Positions 9,997 through 18,393 of a stretch of DNA of 50,777 nt are shown here, piece after piece (position 1 is the stretch's first letter; every line of letters starts with the position of its first letter). The DNA is from an uncultured SAR92 cluster bacterium (lineage in GTDB: Bacteria; Pseudomonadota; Gammaproteobacteria; Pseudomonadales; Porticoccaceae): positions 1 through 50,777 of the forward strand of contig CABZOI010000006.1 of the NCBI GenBank assembly GCA_902527245.1, read 5' to 3'. A program made the position numbers and the translations under genes. The notes beneath the pieces were generated by a model. That model did not search any database, was not told where the DNA came from, and saw only the letters and a program-made list of their open reading frames with translations.

Positions 9997-11148
9997 TCAA
10001 CTGACCTCGTGGTTTGTTCTTGGGACAATAATGGAAATTTTCGTGCCATTTTTTCCATTTGAATCAATGAGAAATCGTGAATTACCTCTGTAAAAAGTGT
10101 TTAATCGCTCTCTGGTATTCCTGAGTCCAACACCAACGCTTGACTCATCTATTAAGTTTTCATCAAAGCCAGGACCGTTGTCGGCAACGCTAATCGCTAT
10201 CATTTCATCTTTGTGAAGTCCTGCGGAAATCTTGATCTCTCCACCTTCTTCACAGGGAGCTATTGCATATTTAATTGCATTTTCCACTAGTGGCTGAAGT
10301 ATCATACTTGGGACGTGCAACTGCTCTGCATCAGAACTTACATCAAGATGAATTGATAAACGATCACCAAATCTTGCTTGCTCAATTCGAAGATATAGGT
10401 GCAAAGCATCCAACTCCTCTTTTAATGTAATCCCCTCTACTGGATCAATATACAAGGAGTGGCGAAGAAAATCGCTTAATTGAAGAATCATCTCGTTTGC
10501 ACGAGAATCATCGCGTTTATTAACAAGCGATGAAATCGAATTTAATGTGTTAAATAAAAAATGAGGATTTAATTGATACCTCAGCATCTTGAGTTGCGCC
10601 TCATGAGCCATACTTTCGGCCTTTGCTCTTTTCAATTGCTCCTCTTTATTTGCAGCGAGAATTGACAGTAAGTTAGATCTTTCAGACTCCAACAGTTGAT
10701 AGTAGTTAATTCCATGATATATCGCCGCCCATGCAATAAATATCAATATGGATGTAAACAACCAGCCACCAAAATCCGACCAAAGATTCTGCTCAGGTGT
10801 GATCAACATAAAGGTCCATAACCGCAGAGATGTCCAAATAGTTGCAAAAACGACTATTCCAAGAGAAATGCGCGTCAACCTAGTCCAAAAAGGAAGACGC
10901 CATGCAGAGTTTGAGAGTGGTCTCATAGGATATGAAACTACAACACCAATTGCTGACTGAACAAGAGGGTGAAAAATATAGCCAAGAGTGAGCTCATCTC
11001 GGTTATACCACACTGTGAGGCTAAAAAAGCTTATTAGTGCGAGGGCAAACCAACCGGAAAGTTGCAAAAACCAAAAACTAACATCATTATCCTCATAAAC
11101 TCTCTCTGAAGAGCCTAAATTAGGAGACATATTAGCTGTTTTATCCAT
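9997..11148 (-). CDS. LytS/YehU-type membrane sensor histidine kinase
   Basis: The sensor half has about four membrane segments between residues 27 and 150. A coiled coil at about residues 155-187 follows, then the His_kinase signature YQLNPHFLFNTLNS with the phospho-acceptor H196. The ATPase domain carries PLVENAIKYA (N box), DNGPGFDE (G1) and GVGLRNTRERL (G2). Length is 383 residues. No extracellular ligand domain is seen, so the signal is likely sensed in or near the membrane. It is paired with the LytTR regulator directly downstream. The ATG at 11146-11148 is five bases from the start of a divergent methyltransferase gene and has no clear ribosome site. A second in-frame Met at residue 7 is an alternative start. 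Confidence 0.92.
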   Translation of the reverse strand: MDKTANMSPNLGSSERVYEDNDVSFWFLQLSGWFALALISFFSLTVWYNRDELTLGYIFHPLVQSAIGVVVSYPMRPLSNSAWRLPFWTRLTRISLGIVVFATIWTSLRLWTFMLITPEQNLWSDFGGWLFTSILIFIAWAAIYHGINYYQLLESERSNLLSILAANKEEQLKRAKAESMAHEAQLKMLRYQLNPHFLFNTLNSISSLVNKRDDSRANEMILQLSDFLRHSLYIDPVEGITLKEELDALHLYLRIEQARFGDRLSIHLDVSSDAEQLHVPSMILQPLVENAIKYAIAPCEEGGEIKISAGLHKDEMIAISVADNGPGFDENLIDESSVGVGLRNTRERLNTFYRGNSRFLIDSNGKNGTKISIIVPRTNHEVS

Positions 11149-11153
11149 ATTTT

Positions 11154-11789
11154 ATGAAGAATCCAAAGCCCTCTAGTAAACCCAAACACTATACCGAATT
11201 TCTCGGCGTAAAGGCATTATCTTCTGCGCATCCAGAGGTAAAAAAGTTAAAATATAAAAATCCAAATCACAGTGCTCATGGTAACAAAAATTGGCGATCA
11301 TCGTTTGTCCTTATGGATTATTTAAAGGACAATCCACCAGCATTTAATGACAAAGTTCTCGAAATAGGTTGTGGATGGGGACTTATCAGTATTTTTATGT
11401 CCACATATTTTGCAAATGATATACACTCAGCAGATATCGATCCATCAGTTAGACCATTTTTTTCTCTTCAGTCAAACATAAACAATGCGAATACTAGAAT
11501 ATGTATTAGGGACTTTACTAAATTTAAAATTGAAGAACTTAGCAAATATAGCTTGATCGTAGGCTCAGATATCTGTTTTTGGGATGAGATGACACTCCCC
11601 GTATTAAAATTTATCAAAAGATCACTGAAAACGCATGTTAAGCGAATAGTTATTGCGGATCCAGGACGCCCTCCGTTCTGGAATCTTGTGGACGAGTGCC
11701 ACAAACTTGGTGGTGAAGTCTTTTCAAGACGAATTTACAAACCTTGGAAAACTGAGAAACACATTTTGGTTATCAATAACGAGAAATAA
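11154..11789 (+). CDS. Class I SAM-dependent methyltransferase, unknown substrate
   Basis: The 211-residue protein has the SAM-binding motif VLEIGCGWGL at about residues 68-77 and an acidic SADIDP block at 92-97. The segment VGSDICFWDEM (136-146) is similar in placement to METTL21/nicotinamide-methyltransferase-like enzymes that modify protein lysines. No signal peptide is present. The frame opens at the ATG at 11154, only five bases from the divergent kinase ATG. No ribosome site is near it; the best GGAGA lies 27-31 bases upstream and would suit a non-standard CTG at 11136 better. It ends directly at a strong bidirectional terminator. Its partner in the cell cannot be inferred. Confidence 0.8.
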   Translation: MKNPKPSSKPKHYTEFLGVKALSSAHPEVKKLKYKNPNHSAHGNKNWRSSFVLMDYLKDNPPAFNDKVLEIGCGWGLISIFMSTYFANDIHSADIDPSVRPFFSLQSNINNANTRICIRDFTKFKIEELSKYSLIVGSDICFWDEMTLPVLKFIKRSLKTHVKRIVIADPGRPPFWNLVDECHKLGGEVFSRRIYKPWKTEKHILVINNEK

Positions 11790-11790
11790 A

Positions 11791-11814
11791 AAAACCCAGC
11801 ATTCGCTGGGTTTT
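11791..11814. terminator. Bidirectional rho-independent terminator
   Basis: A perfect 10-base stem (AAAACCCAGC / GCTGGGTTTT) with a four-base ATTC loop sits between the convergent methyltransferase (stop at 11789) and giant lipoprotein (stop at 11839) genes. T-runs on both strands allow it to end transcription in either direction. Confidence 0.9.
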
Positions 11815-11838
11815 CTTGTCTTCATATTGTCAATCTAT

Positions 11839-14800
11839 TTATTCCATAACACAAAGTGGCCAGAAATTATTTGTGTTTGCCCTACCCTGTACTTGGTGGA
11901 CTGAATTTCCATTACTTGTGTTATAAGTAATAAAAGCTCTATGTCGGGATCCATCACCCGGATCATCACCCGCCAAGTCAGCAACCCAATAATGAGAGCT
12001 TTGCTGAGGCCAATGCAGATCAGATTCCCAATAGCCACTTGAGCCTGGTCCTACAATTCCAGTGTCTGCACCATTTCTTATATGCTCTGCCACTTCAGCA
12101 GCTGTCGCAAGTCTTGCATCTATACTCACACACCAATCACTAGCAGCTTGCCATTGGAACTTTCTGAAATATCTATTGGTACCAACGCGATTTAGGTCAC
12201 GACCAGTTGCCGAGCCCCAGGTTGCCTCGGGGGCTTCACCATTTAAAGGAGGTCTTACAAAGGTAAGTTCGCCAACTACAGAATCCGTCACTGTGTATAA
12301 ATCTTTGATTGTAACATCGTCATCAGTGCCTAATGTACCATCTGGTCCATTACCTGTTGGATCCTGAGTTGCCTCTGGATAGGGACTAGTTGGGGATGAT
12401 GACGAGGCAGCCTTCCAATTGCCTAGAGTTATCACTGTCTCAAGAGCTGCGGCACCGTTGAAAGTTCCATAGTCATCAAGATAGTTCACCGCCTGAACTG
12501 ACCAATGATCGATATTAAAGGCTCCATCCTCGGCAGTACCCTGAATGCGCTCTGCGAAACTATCGAGGTGCTCCCAAGCTGTGCCTGTTCCATCAGTCTC
12601 AGTATCTCCAAATTGACTCGCAACCGACCCATCAATCACTACCTGATAACCATCATCACCGTTTGTTGACATATCTACAATCAGCGTGTTGCCTGAGCCA
12701 GTTGTTACATCAGTGAAGGTTGTACTCGGAAATTCACCCTGCATTACCGCAAGATCTCGAACGAGATAAATATAGGTATCAGTCTGAGATCCAAGAAGTG
12801 ACAGATCGATCTGACGCTCCGACCACGGCTCACCATTTTGCATATAATTCATCACCACGTTTGCCGTTGAGAAATCAACTGTTCCTGTCACATAAAGTTC
12901 AACAGACTTCAAGAATCCATTGCTTGAAGATGCGTTTGTCTCAATAACTTTAGTTATTGAAATCAAACCCTCCGTTGTGGGTGTTGGAGCCTCATACTTA
13001 ACAAATTTAAACTGCCAAGTTTGCTGTCCGCTGTATTGTATTTGAACGGTCATGCTCTCTCCATCAGCAGCAAATTCAGTGATATTATAGGTTATTGACG
13101 AAACATCATTTGCACCCTCAGGTGAACTCAACTCACCATTATTATGAACCTTAGCAAGACCAAGATGAGCACCTATTCCGCTGACTGTAACAGTAGAATA
13201 ACCAACACCCATATTGTTAGTGACCGAATAGGTATAATCAGTAGCACTTCCATCATGAGGACTTACTGGAGTGCCACACCCATCTGCGGAGACGCCTTGC
13301 CATCCTTCAAGCCATGTTTCAGTTCCCATATCTTGAGAGAATGCGCCATCAGCACCAAATACAAATAGGTCGTCGAAGAGACACGCTCTCGTAGTAACAT
13401 CATCAGCAGAGTTTGAGTACCAACTCAAATCTGACGAATTCGGGCCTACTGCGAACGCTCCTGCTATAGGAGCAAGTTTCCAACTTCCCTCCAAATCAGA
13501 GGCAGCAACGGATGGTGGCACAACGCCAATATACTTAATATCATCAAAGTAATAGGTCTCTGAAGTACCCGCCGATCCAAAATTGAGGAAAACAGACAAG
13601 GTATCATAGACATGATCTGAGTTCATCGCGGGGGTGCCTGCACTTGGTTTACTGAAGTCAAAGACTAGAGTCTCCCATTCTTGAGCCTTTGTCGTAACTG
13701 CATCAGTCTCAACCGAGTTATCAGAGTTTCCAGATTCCTCTAGTTTTAATTTCACAGTTATTCCAGCCTCTGGCGACCAAACTCTTATAGACATTCCAGG
13801 AGCTGCCTCCGTAATTGGATAAACAACTTTACCTCTCGCAACTGTTGTACCAGACCAAGTTTCAGTCCCTTTAATGACCGAAACTACGGAATTCGTCGCA
13901 TCAGTAGGATCAGCGACTACCGTACTTGTGTTCCCACCGAAATCAACCAATGCATAATCCGCTGTAGCCGAATTAAAGTCTATTACCTCATCTACGTTGA
14001 GTACATTATCCATTCCAGTACCCAACTCACTCTCAGAGGGTGGTGGCTCACTCGGAGCTGCATCAGTCAATGTAAAGCTGTACCAATCAACATTTACGCC
14101 GCCATCAACAGATTCAACACTGAGAGCATAAGTTCCTGCAGACATGGCAATCACCCTGCCTTCTATCGTTTGGAAATTACCCCATCCACCTGTTGCAGGC
14201 ACTGTAACAATATCAGCAAGTGATCCATCAATCTTAATATTCAATCCTGGATCTTTTCCATCGTTACTCGCAACGTGATATTTCGCAAGGTAGTTACCAG
14301 CAGTTTCAACGGTAAATGAGTATTCAAGAACTTCACCACCATCAAAGAATCCTACGGTGGTATCTCCATTCTCCAAACCAACATCTACCGTGTTAGTAAA
14401 TGACTCTGCCTCAATCTTTATCTCAGTTTCCGTATCAGAGGAACCCGGTCCTAAAACACTGACATCATCAATCCAAACTTGACCACCTTGATCACCGCCC
14501 ATATCAAACAGAATACGACTCTGATCATCACCAAACCCAGTGGTAGTTTGAGTCATTGTAAATGACTGCCAATCACCGGTAAGTGAGACAGACTCAGCAA
14601 CATTTGTCCAAGGGTCATGATACAAACCAAGGCCTGCAAGTATTGTCCTCTCAATTGAGGATTTAGCCTTGAACGAGACCGTATAATCTGTATCTGGAAC
14701 TAATGTCATTGTCTGACTCAAGTTCACGTCATAAACATTAGCGGAGGTTGTTTCAACCACAGCAAAGTAAGACGTTATGTTAGACGCAACCGCAGCGCCT

Positions 14801-17800
14801 CCTGCCCAACCAGTAATGCCACTTTGAAAATCACCGTTTTCAACTAACTCAGTTCCATCGGAAGTAACAACACTGACATCATCAATCCAAACCTGACCAC
14901 CTTGATCTCCACCGAGATCAAATAGAACTCGGCTATCATCATCACCAAAGCCTGTAGTTGTTTGCTCCAATGTAAAGGTTTGCCACTCTGTTGTTAATGA
15001 GACAGATTCTCCCACATTAGTCCACGGGTCATGATATAGACCCAGACCCGCAATAATTGTTCGCTCTATTGATGATTTCGCTTTGAATGACACTGTGTAA
15101 TTTGAATCTGGGACAAGCGTCATTGACTGGCTAAGGTTAACGTCATAAACATTGTTTGAAGTTGTTTCAGCAACAGCAAAATATGACGTTATATTTTCAG
15201 CAACTGCAGCACCACCCTCCCAATCTGTTATACCATTTTGGAAATCTCCGTTGGTTACCAACTCAGTTGTAGGTTCAACTGGATCAGTTGGCTCGGTTGG
15301 ATCAGAAGTGTTAGCGGTGATAAGAACATTTTTCACCGTCACATATTGACCCTCTGCAACTCTTGCACCAAGCTTCATTAGCAATGAGTTGAAGGTTTGA
15401 TCGCCTTGAGCCGGAACATCAATCGAGTAGTTCATTTCAGATTCACTATCAACGGTAGTACCCACGGTGAACTGTGGATTATTGTTAGGGTACTTATTAG
15501 CTTCGAATGTGAAATTTAGGTCTGTTGAGGTCAATCCACCACCAACATTCGCCGAGAAAGTAATTGTTCCTCCATATGGGAATGAGAAGGGATTCAAAGA
15601 AGTATTGGTATTCTCAAATCCAGCCCAATCCTGACCCTCAACCCACGAGTAATTATCACCATCTTTCACCGCTCCATCAAAGGCACTCCACTCCGCGTAA
15701 ATGGATGGTTCAGGCTCTGGTTCAGGCTCTGGTGCCGGATCAGTTCCACCACCTGCGCTTTTAACTAAATTGAATGTCCACCAAACACCCGCGCCAGCTT
15801 CAATTGATAACGTGAGATACTTACCATCGGAGGTAGCAGTTAGCACATTATAGGTGACCGAATCAGGCGCAGACTCAGAGGAAGATAATTCGGATCCGTT
15901 AACAGCCTTTGCAAGTCCAACATATGCACCCTTACCGTTTATCGTGAAGGTACCAGCAGATTCATCATACGTAAATGTTGCAGGGTTACTTCCATCATGA
16001 GGAGCGACTGGAGCAGCACAGGAGTCTGATCCACCTTGCCATGCCTCTACCCAAGTATCCTCACCATGCACGTTGGTAAACGTCCCATCATCACCAAACA
16101 CGTAAGTGTCATCGAACCAACACGCTCTCTCTGCTACTACATCAGCGCCCGTTGACCACCACTCCATGCTTCCTTCAGTCGGCCCAACACCAGCGGCAGC
16201 AGGGCTAGCTCCCGTATCTAACGACCATGTTCCAGCTAAGGCTGAAACAGGAACTTTTGCCAAATTAAATGACCACCATACACCTGGCGCTGTTTCCAGA
16301 GTAACACTCATATAGTTACCATCAGAGGTAAGCGACAAAACTTGGTACGTTATTGAATCAGGCGCTGAGCTAGGCGAAGATAATTCTTCCCCATTTACAG
16401 CCTTTGGAAGGCCTAAATGAGCTCCTTTCCCCGTCAAAGTTAGGGTTGCTGAGGCCTCGTCATAACTAAAGGTTGCAGATGCCGAACCATCATGAGGTGC
16501 TACGGGCGCTCCACATGCATCAGATCCACCCTGCCATGCCTCTATCCATGTTGTTTCGCCGAGGACATTCTGGAATGAACCATCCTCACCAAATACAAAT
16601 CTATCATCAAACCAACACGCTCTCTCTGCCACCACATCAGCATTAGCAGACCACCACTCCATACTTCCAGCAGTTGGGCCTACACCAGCAGATCCGGCTC
16701 CATCTAACTTCCAATTTCCTGCCAACGGCGATGGCGGTACTTTTGCTAAATTAAATGTCCACCAGACACCTGGCGCTGTCTCGAGAGTGACTGTTAAATT
16801 CATTCCATCCGAGGTTAATGTTAAAATCTGATACGTTATCGAATCGGGAGCTGAGCCAGAAGATGATAACTCTTGACCATTGACGGCTTTTGGCAAGCCC
16901 AGATGTGCTCCCTTACCAGTTATGGTTAAAGTACCAGCTTCTTCATCATGACTAAATGTCGCTGCCGCACTACCATCATGCGGTGCTACAGGAGCCGCAC
17001 ATGAGTCTGAACCACCTTGCCATGCTTCCACCCACGTATCTTCACCAAAAATATTAGTGAATGATCCATCGGAGCCAAATGCATAAACATCGTCAAACCA
17101 GCAAGCTCTTTCTGCCACAACATCAGCGTTAGTCGACCACCACTCCATACTTCCAGCAGTAGGACCAACTCCAGCCGCACCCTCACCATCTAGTTTCCAA
17201 TTACCCACAAAAGGTGAAACAGGCTTCTTCGCTAGATTAAAAGTCCACCATACGCCAGGGGCAGTCTCAAGCGTAACTGTCAGATTCATTCCATCTGCAG
17301 TGAGTGTCAAAATCGTATACGTAATTGAATCAGGAGCCGAACCAGAAGATGATAATTCTTCACCATTTACTGCTTTGGCAAGCCCAAGATGAGCTCCTTT
17401 ACCATTTATTGTGATTGTCCCTGCAGATTCGTCCCAAGCCCAGGTTGCAGGATTACTTCCATCATGAGGAGATACAGGCGCCGCACAAGAATCTGCACCA
17501 CCCTGCCATGCTTCTACCCAAGTAGTCTCGCCTTGAATGTTTTGAAAAGTCCCATCTAGAGAGAAAGCAAAGAGATCATCAAACCAACATGCCCTTTCGC
17601 TAACAACATCTGCATTTGTGGACCACCATTCCATACTTCCTGCCGTCGGACCAACACCTGCAGCACCCTCTCCATCGAGCATCCATTCTCCAACTAATGG
17701 ATCCTCTACTGGCGCAACACAGCCCTCTGCACAATATTGAACTCGACTTCCGTCCGTTGTTTCTGATACGTCAGTGCCGGGGACTCCACTGATATCAGTA

Positions 17801-18213
17801 AATGAAATATTAAAAGTTACATAGCCATCAACATCTGCCTCAACCATTTCCCTAGACGCACTCCAATCACCAATCTTACCTTCAACAGATGCCGAAACAC
17901 CGTTAATTGTCACGACTGGAAGCATCAAAGCTTCACTTGCAGTAAAGTCTACTTTTATTGATTGACCGAGCTTTGCGACACCATCAGGACTTGCATCCCT
18001 TTCTTGCGATTGCAAGATGGAGACACTCGTCAGTATAGGTGGAACACCATCACTAGTAGGATCTTGCAAATCATTTTCAGTGACTGAATTTCCACCACCA
18101 CCACAAGCAGAAAGAATTAGTGAAAATGAAATAGCAAGTATCGCGCTAAATTTGTTGGTTGAAAAAATAGATTTGAACCATCCAAGATGACTCACAGATG
18201 ACTGCAGATGCAT
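11839..18213 (-). CDS. Giant multi-domain carbohydrate-binding lipoprotein
   Basis: Counting from the ATG at 18211-18213, a signal peptide ends in the lipobox LSAC with the lipidated Cys at 37, then a Gly run. Residues 59-165 resemble a bacterial Ig-like domain. Four tandem copies of an unrecognised ~160-residue module fill 172-818. An EPEPEPEP linker follows at 827-836, then a beta-rich domain (838-968), two CBM4/9-like copies (984-1116 and 1121-1254), a CBM6-like domain (1264-1384, opening IKIEAESF), another jelly-roll-like domain (1403-1565), a fifth divergent copy of the module (1574-1740) and a long tail (1748-2124) whose end resembles Lcl/DUF1566 domains (RYFRKFQWQAASDWC, RLATAAE, YWESD). 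No glycosidase or lyase motif was recognised, so a surface glycan-capture role is inferred. GGGGGAG precedes the ATG; an in-frame TTG at 18249 is an alternative start. Confidence 0.85.
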   Translation of the reverse strand: MHLQSSVSHLGWFKSIFSTNKFSAILAISFSLILSACGGGGNSVTENDLQDPTSDGVPPILTSVSILQSQERDASPDGVAKLGQSIKVDFTASEALMLPVVTINGVSASVEGKIGDWSASREMVEADVDGYVTFNISFTDISGVPGTDVSETTDGSRVQYCAEGCVAPVEDPLVGEWMLDGEGAAGVGPTAGSMEWWSTNADVVSERACWFDDLFAFSLDGTFQNIQGETTWVEAWQGGADSCAAPVSPHDGSNPATWAWDESAGTITINGKGAHLGLAKAVNGEELSSSGSAPDSITYTILTLTADGMNLTVTLETAPGVWWTFNLAKKPVSPFVGNWKLDGEGAAGVGPTAGSMEWWSTNADVVAERACWFDDVYAFGSDGSFTNIFGEDTWVEAWQGGSDSCAAPVAPHDGSAAATFSHDEEAGTLTITGKGAHLGLPKAVNGQELSSSGSAPDSITYQILTLTSDGMNLTVTLETAPGVWWTFNLAKVPPSPLAGNWKLDGAGSAGVGPTAGSMEWWSANADVVAERACWFDDRFVFGEDGSFQNVLGETTWIEAWQGGSDACGAPVAPHDGSASATFSYDEASATLTLTGKGAHLGLPKAVNGEELSSPSSAPDSITYQVLSLTSDGNYMSVTLETAPGVWWSFNLAKVPVSALAGTWSLDTGASPAAAGVGPTEGSMEWWSTGADVVAERACWFDDTYVFGDDGTFTNVHGEDTWVEAWQGGSDSCAAPVAPHDGSNPATFTYDESAGTFTINGKGAYVGLAKAVNGSELSSSESAPDSVTYNVLTATSDGKYLTLSIEAGAGVWWTFNLVKSAGGGTDPAPEPEPEPEPSIYAEWSAFDGAVKDGDNYSWVEGQDWAGFENTNTSLNPFSFPYGGTITFSANVGGGLTSTDLNFTFEANKYPNNNPQFTVGTTVDSESEMNYSIDVPAQGDQTFNSLLMKLGARVAEGQYVTVKNVLITANTSDPTEPTDPVEPTTELVTNGDFQNGITDWEGGAAVAENITSYFAVAETTSNNVYDVNLSQSMTLVPDSNYTVSFKAKSSIERTIIAGLGLYHDPWTNVGESVSLTTEWQTFTLEQTTTGFGDDDSRVLFDLGGDQGGQVWIDDVSVVTSDGTELVENGDFQSGITGWAGGAAVASNITSYFAVVETTSANVYDVNLSQTMTLVPDTDYTVSFKAKSSIERTILAGLGLYHDPWTNVAESVSLTGDWQSFTMTQTTTGFGDDQSRILFDMGGDQGGQVWIDDVSVLGPGSSDTETEIKIEAESFTNTVDVGLENGDTTVGFFDGGEVLEYSFTVETAGNYLAKYHVASNDGKDPGLNIKIDGSLADIVTVPATGGWGNFQTIEGRVIAMSAGTYALSVESVDGGVNVDWYSFTLTDAAPSEPPPSESELGTGMDNVLNVDEVIDFNSATADYALVDFGGNTSTVVADPTDATNSVVSVIKGTETWSGTTVARGKVVYPITEAAPGMSIRVWSPEAGITVKLKLEESGNSDNSVETDAVTTKAQEWETLVFDFSKPSAGTPAMNSDHVYDTLSVFLNFGSAGTSETYYFDDIKYIGVVPPSVAASDLEGSWKLAPIAGAFAVGPNSSDLSWYSNSADDVTTRACLFDDLFVFGADGAFSQDMGTETWLEGWQGVSADGCGTPVSPHDGSATDYTYSVTNNMGVGYSTVTVSGIGAHLGLAKVHNNGELSSPEGANDVSSITYNITEFAADGESMTVQIQYSGQQTWQFKFVKYEAPTPTTEGLISITKVIETNASSSNGFLKSVELYVTGTVDFSTANVVMNYMQNGEPWSERQIDLSLLGSQTDTYIYLVRDLAVMQGEFPSTTFTDVTTGSGNTLIVDMSTNGDDGYQVVIDGSVASQFGDTETDGTGTAWEHLDSFAERIQGTAEDGAFNIDHWSVQAVNYLDDYGTFNGAAALETVITLGNWKAASSSSPTSPYPEATQDPTGNGPDGTLGTDDDVTIKDLYTVTDSVVGELTFVRPPLNGEAPEATWGSATGRDLNRVGTNRYFRKFQWQAASDWCVSIDARLATAAEVAEHIRNGADTGIVGPGSSGYWESDLHWPQQSSHYWVADLAGDDPGDGSRHRAFITYNTSNGNSVHQVQGRANTNNFWPLCVME
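12994..13494 (-). repeat. Fifth, divergent and displaced copy of the same module
   Basis: Residues about 1574-1740 of the giant lipoprotein repeat the module after four other domains intervene. It keeps VGPN--DLSWYS, DDVTTRACLFDD, TWLEGWQG, CGTPVSPHDGS and GAHLGLAK, but replaces the WW of the tandem copies with WY and has extra residues before the second Cys. Its distance from the tandem block suggests an earlier split or independent recruitment. Confidence 0.88.
14452..15264 (-). repeat. Duplicated CBM4/9-like domain pair
   Basis: Two adjacent copies lie at about 14866-15264 and 14452-14853 within the giant lipoprotein. Both carry ENGDF- or TNGDF-type openings, GGAAVA-NITSYFAV, NVYDVNLSQ, YTVSFKAKSSIERT, GLGLYHDPWTNV and GGDQGGQVWIDDVSV. 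The NGDF opening and the WIDDVSV end are typical of CBM4/9 beta-sandwiches that bind beta-glucans or xylan. The two copies are near-identical in protein but differ at many silent positions. Confidence 0.88.
15760..17700 (-). repeat. Four tandem copies of an unrecognised ~160-residue module
   Basis: The copies lie at about 17221-17700, 16741-17214, 16255-16728 and 15760-16242 within the giant lipoprotein gene. Each has W-L-D near its start, then VGPT-GSMEWWS, ADVV-ERACWFDD, TW-EAWQGG, a Cys followed by APV-PHDGS, then GKGA--GL-KAVNG-ELSS, APDS-TY and GVWW-FNL. Two invariant Cys residues suggest one disulfide per copy. Many differences between copies are at third codon positions, which points to old duplications kept under protein-level selection rather than recent expansion. 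Confidence 0.92.
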
Positions 18214-18264
18214 AACTCCCCCTACGTTTGTTTTATTATTTTTCGGCAAAATTTAAACCAATAT

Positions 18265-18283
18265 GCACAGTATGATTCTGTGC
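18265..18283. promoter_or_regulatory. Inverted repeat upstream of the giant lipoprotein gene
   Basis: GCACAG and CTGTGC are perfect inverted halves separated by seven bases, about 52-70 bases upstream of the chosen ATG. No T-run follows, so this looks more like an operator or leader hairpin than a terminator. The binding factor is unknown. Confidence 0.45.
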
Positions 18284-18393
18284 GGCCTAACGTGCAAGCT
18301 CCATAGTAATTCGGTGAATAGGGGTATATATGCGATGAACTGGTTTGAGAGACAAATCCAATCTCAGGGGTTATAAAAATTTAAACAAATGAT

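Noticed and set aside
15760-17700. CRISPR or DNA-level satellite repeat
   Set aside because: The repeats are long, conserved in protein rather than DNA, and lie inside a single open frame.
11839-18213. A hidden glycosidase (GH16 or similar) within the giant lipoprotein
   Set aside because: No ExDxxE-type or other catalytic motif was seen; all recognisable parts look like binding domains.
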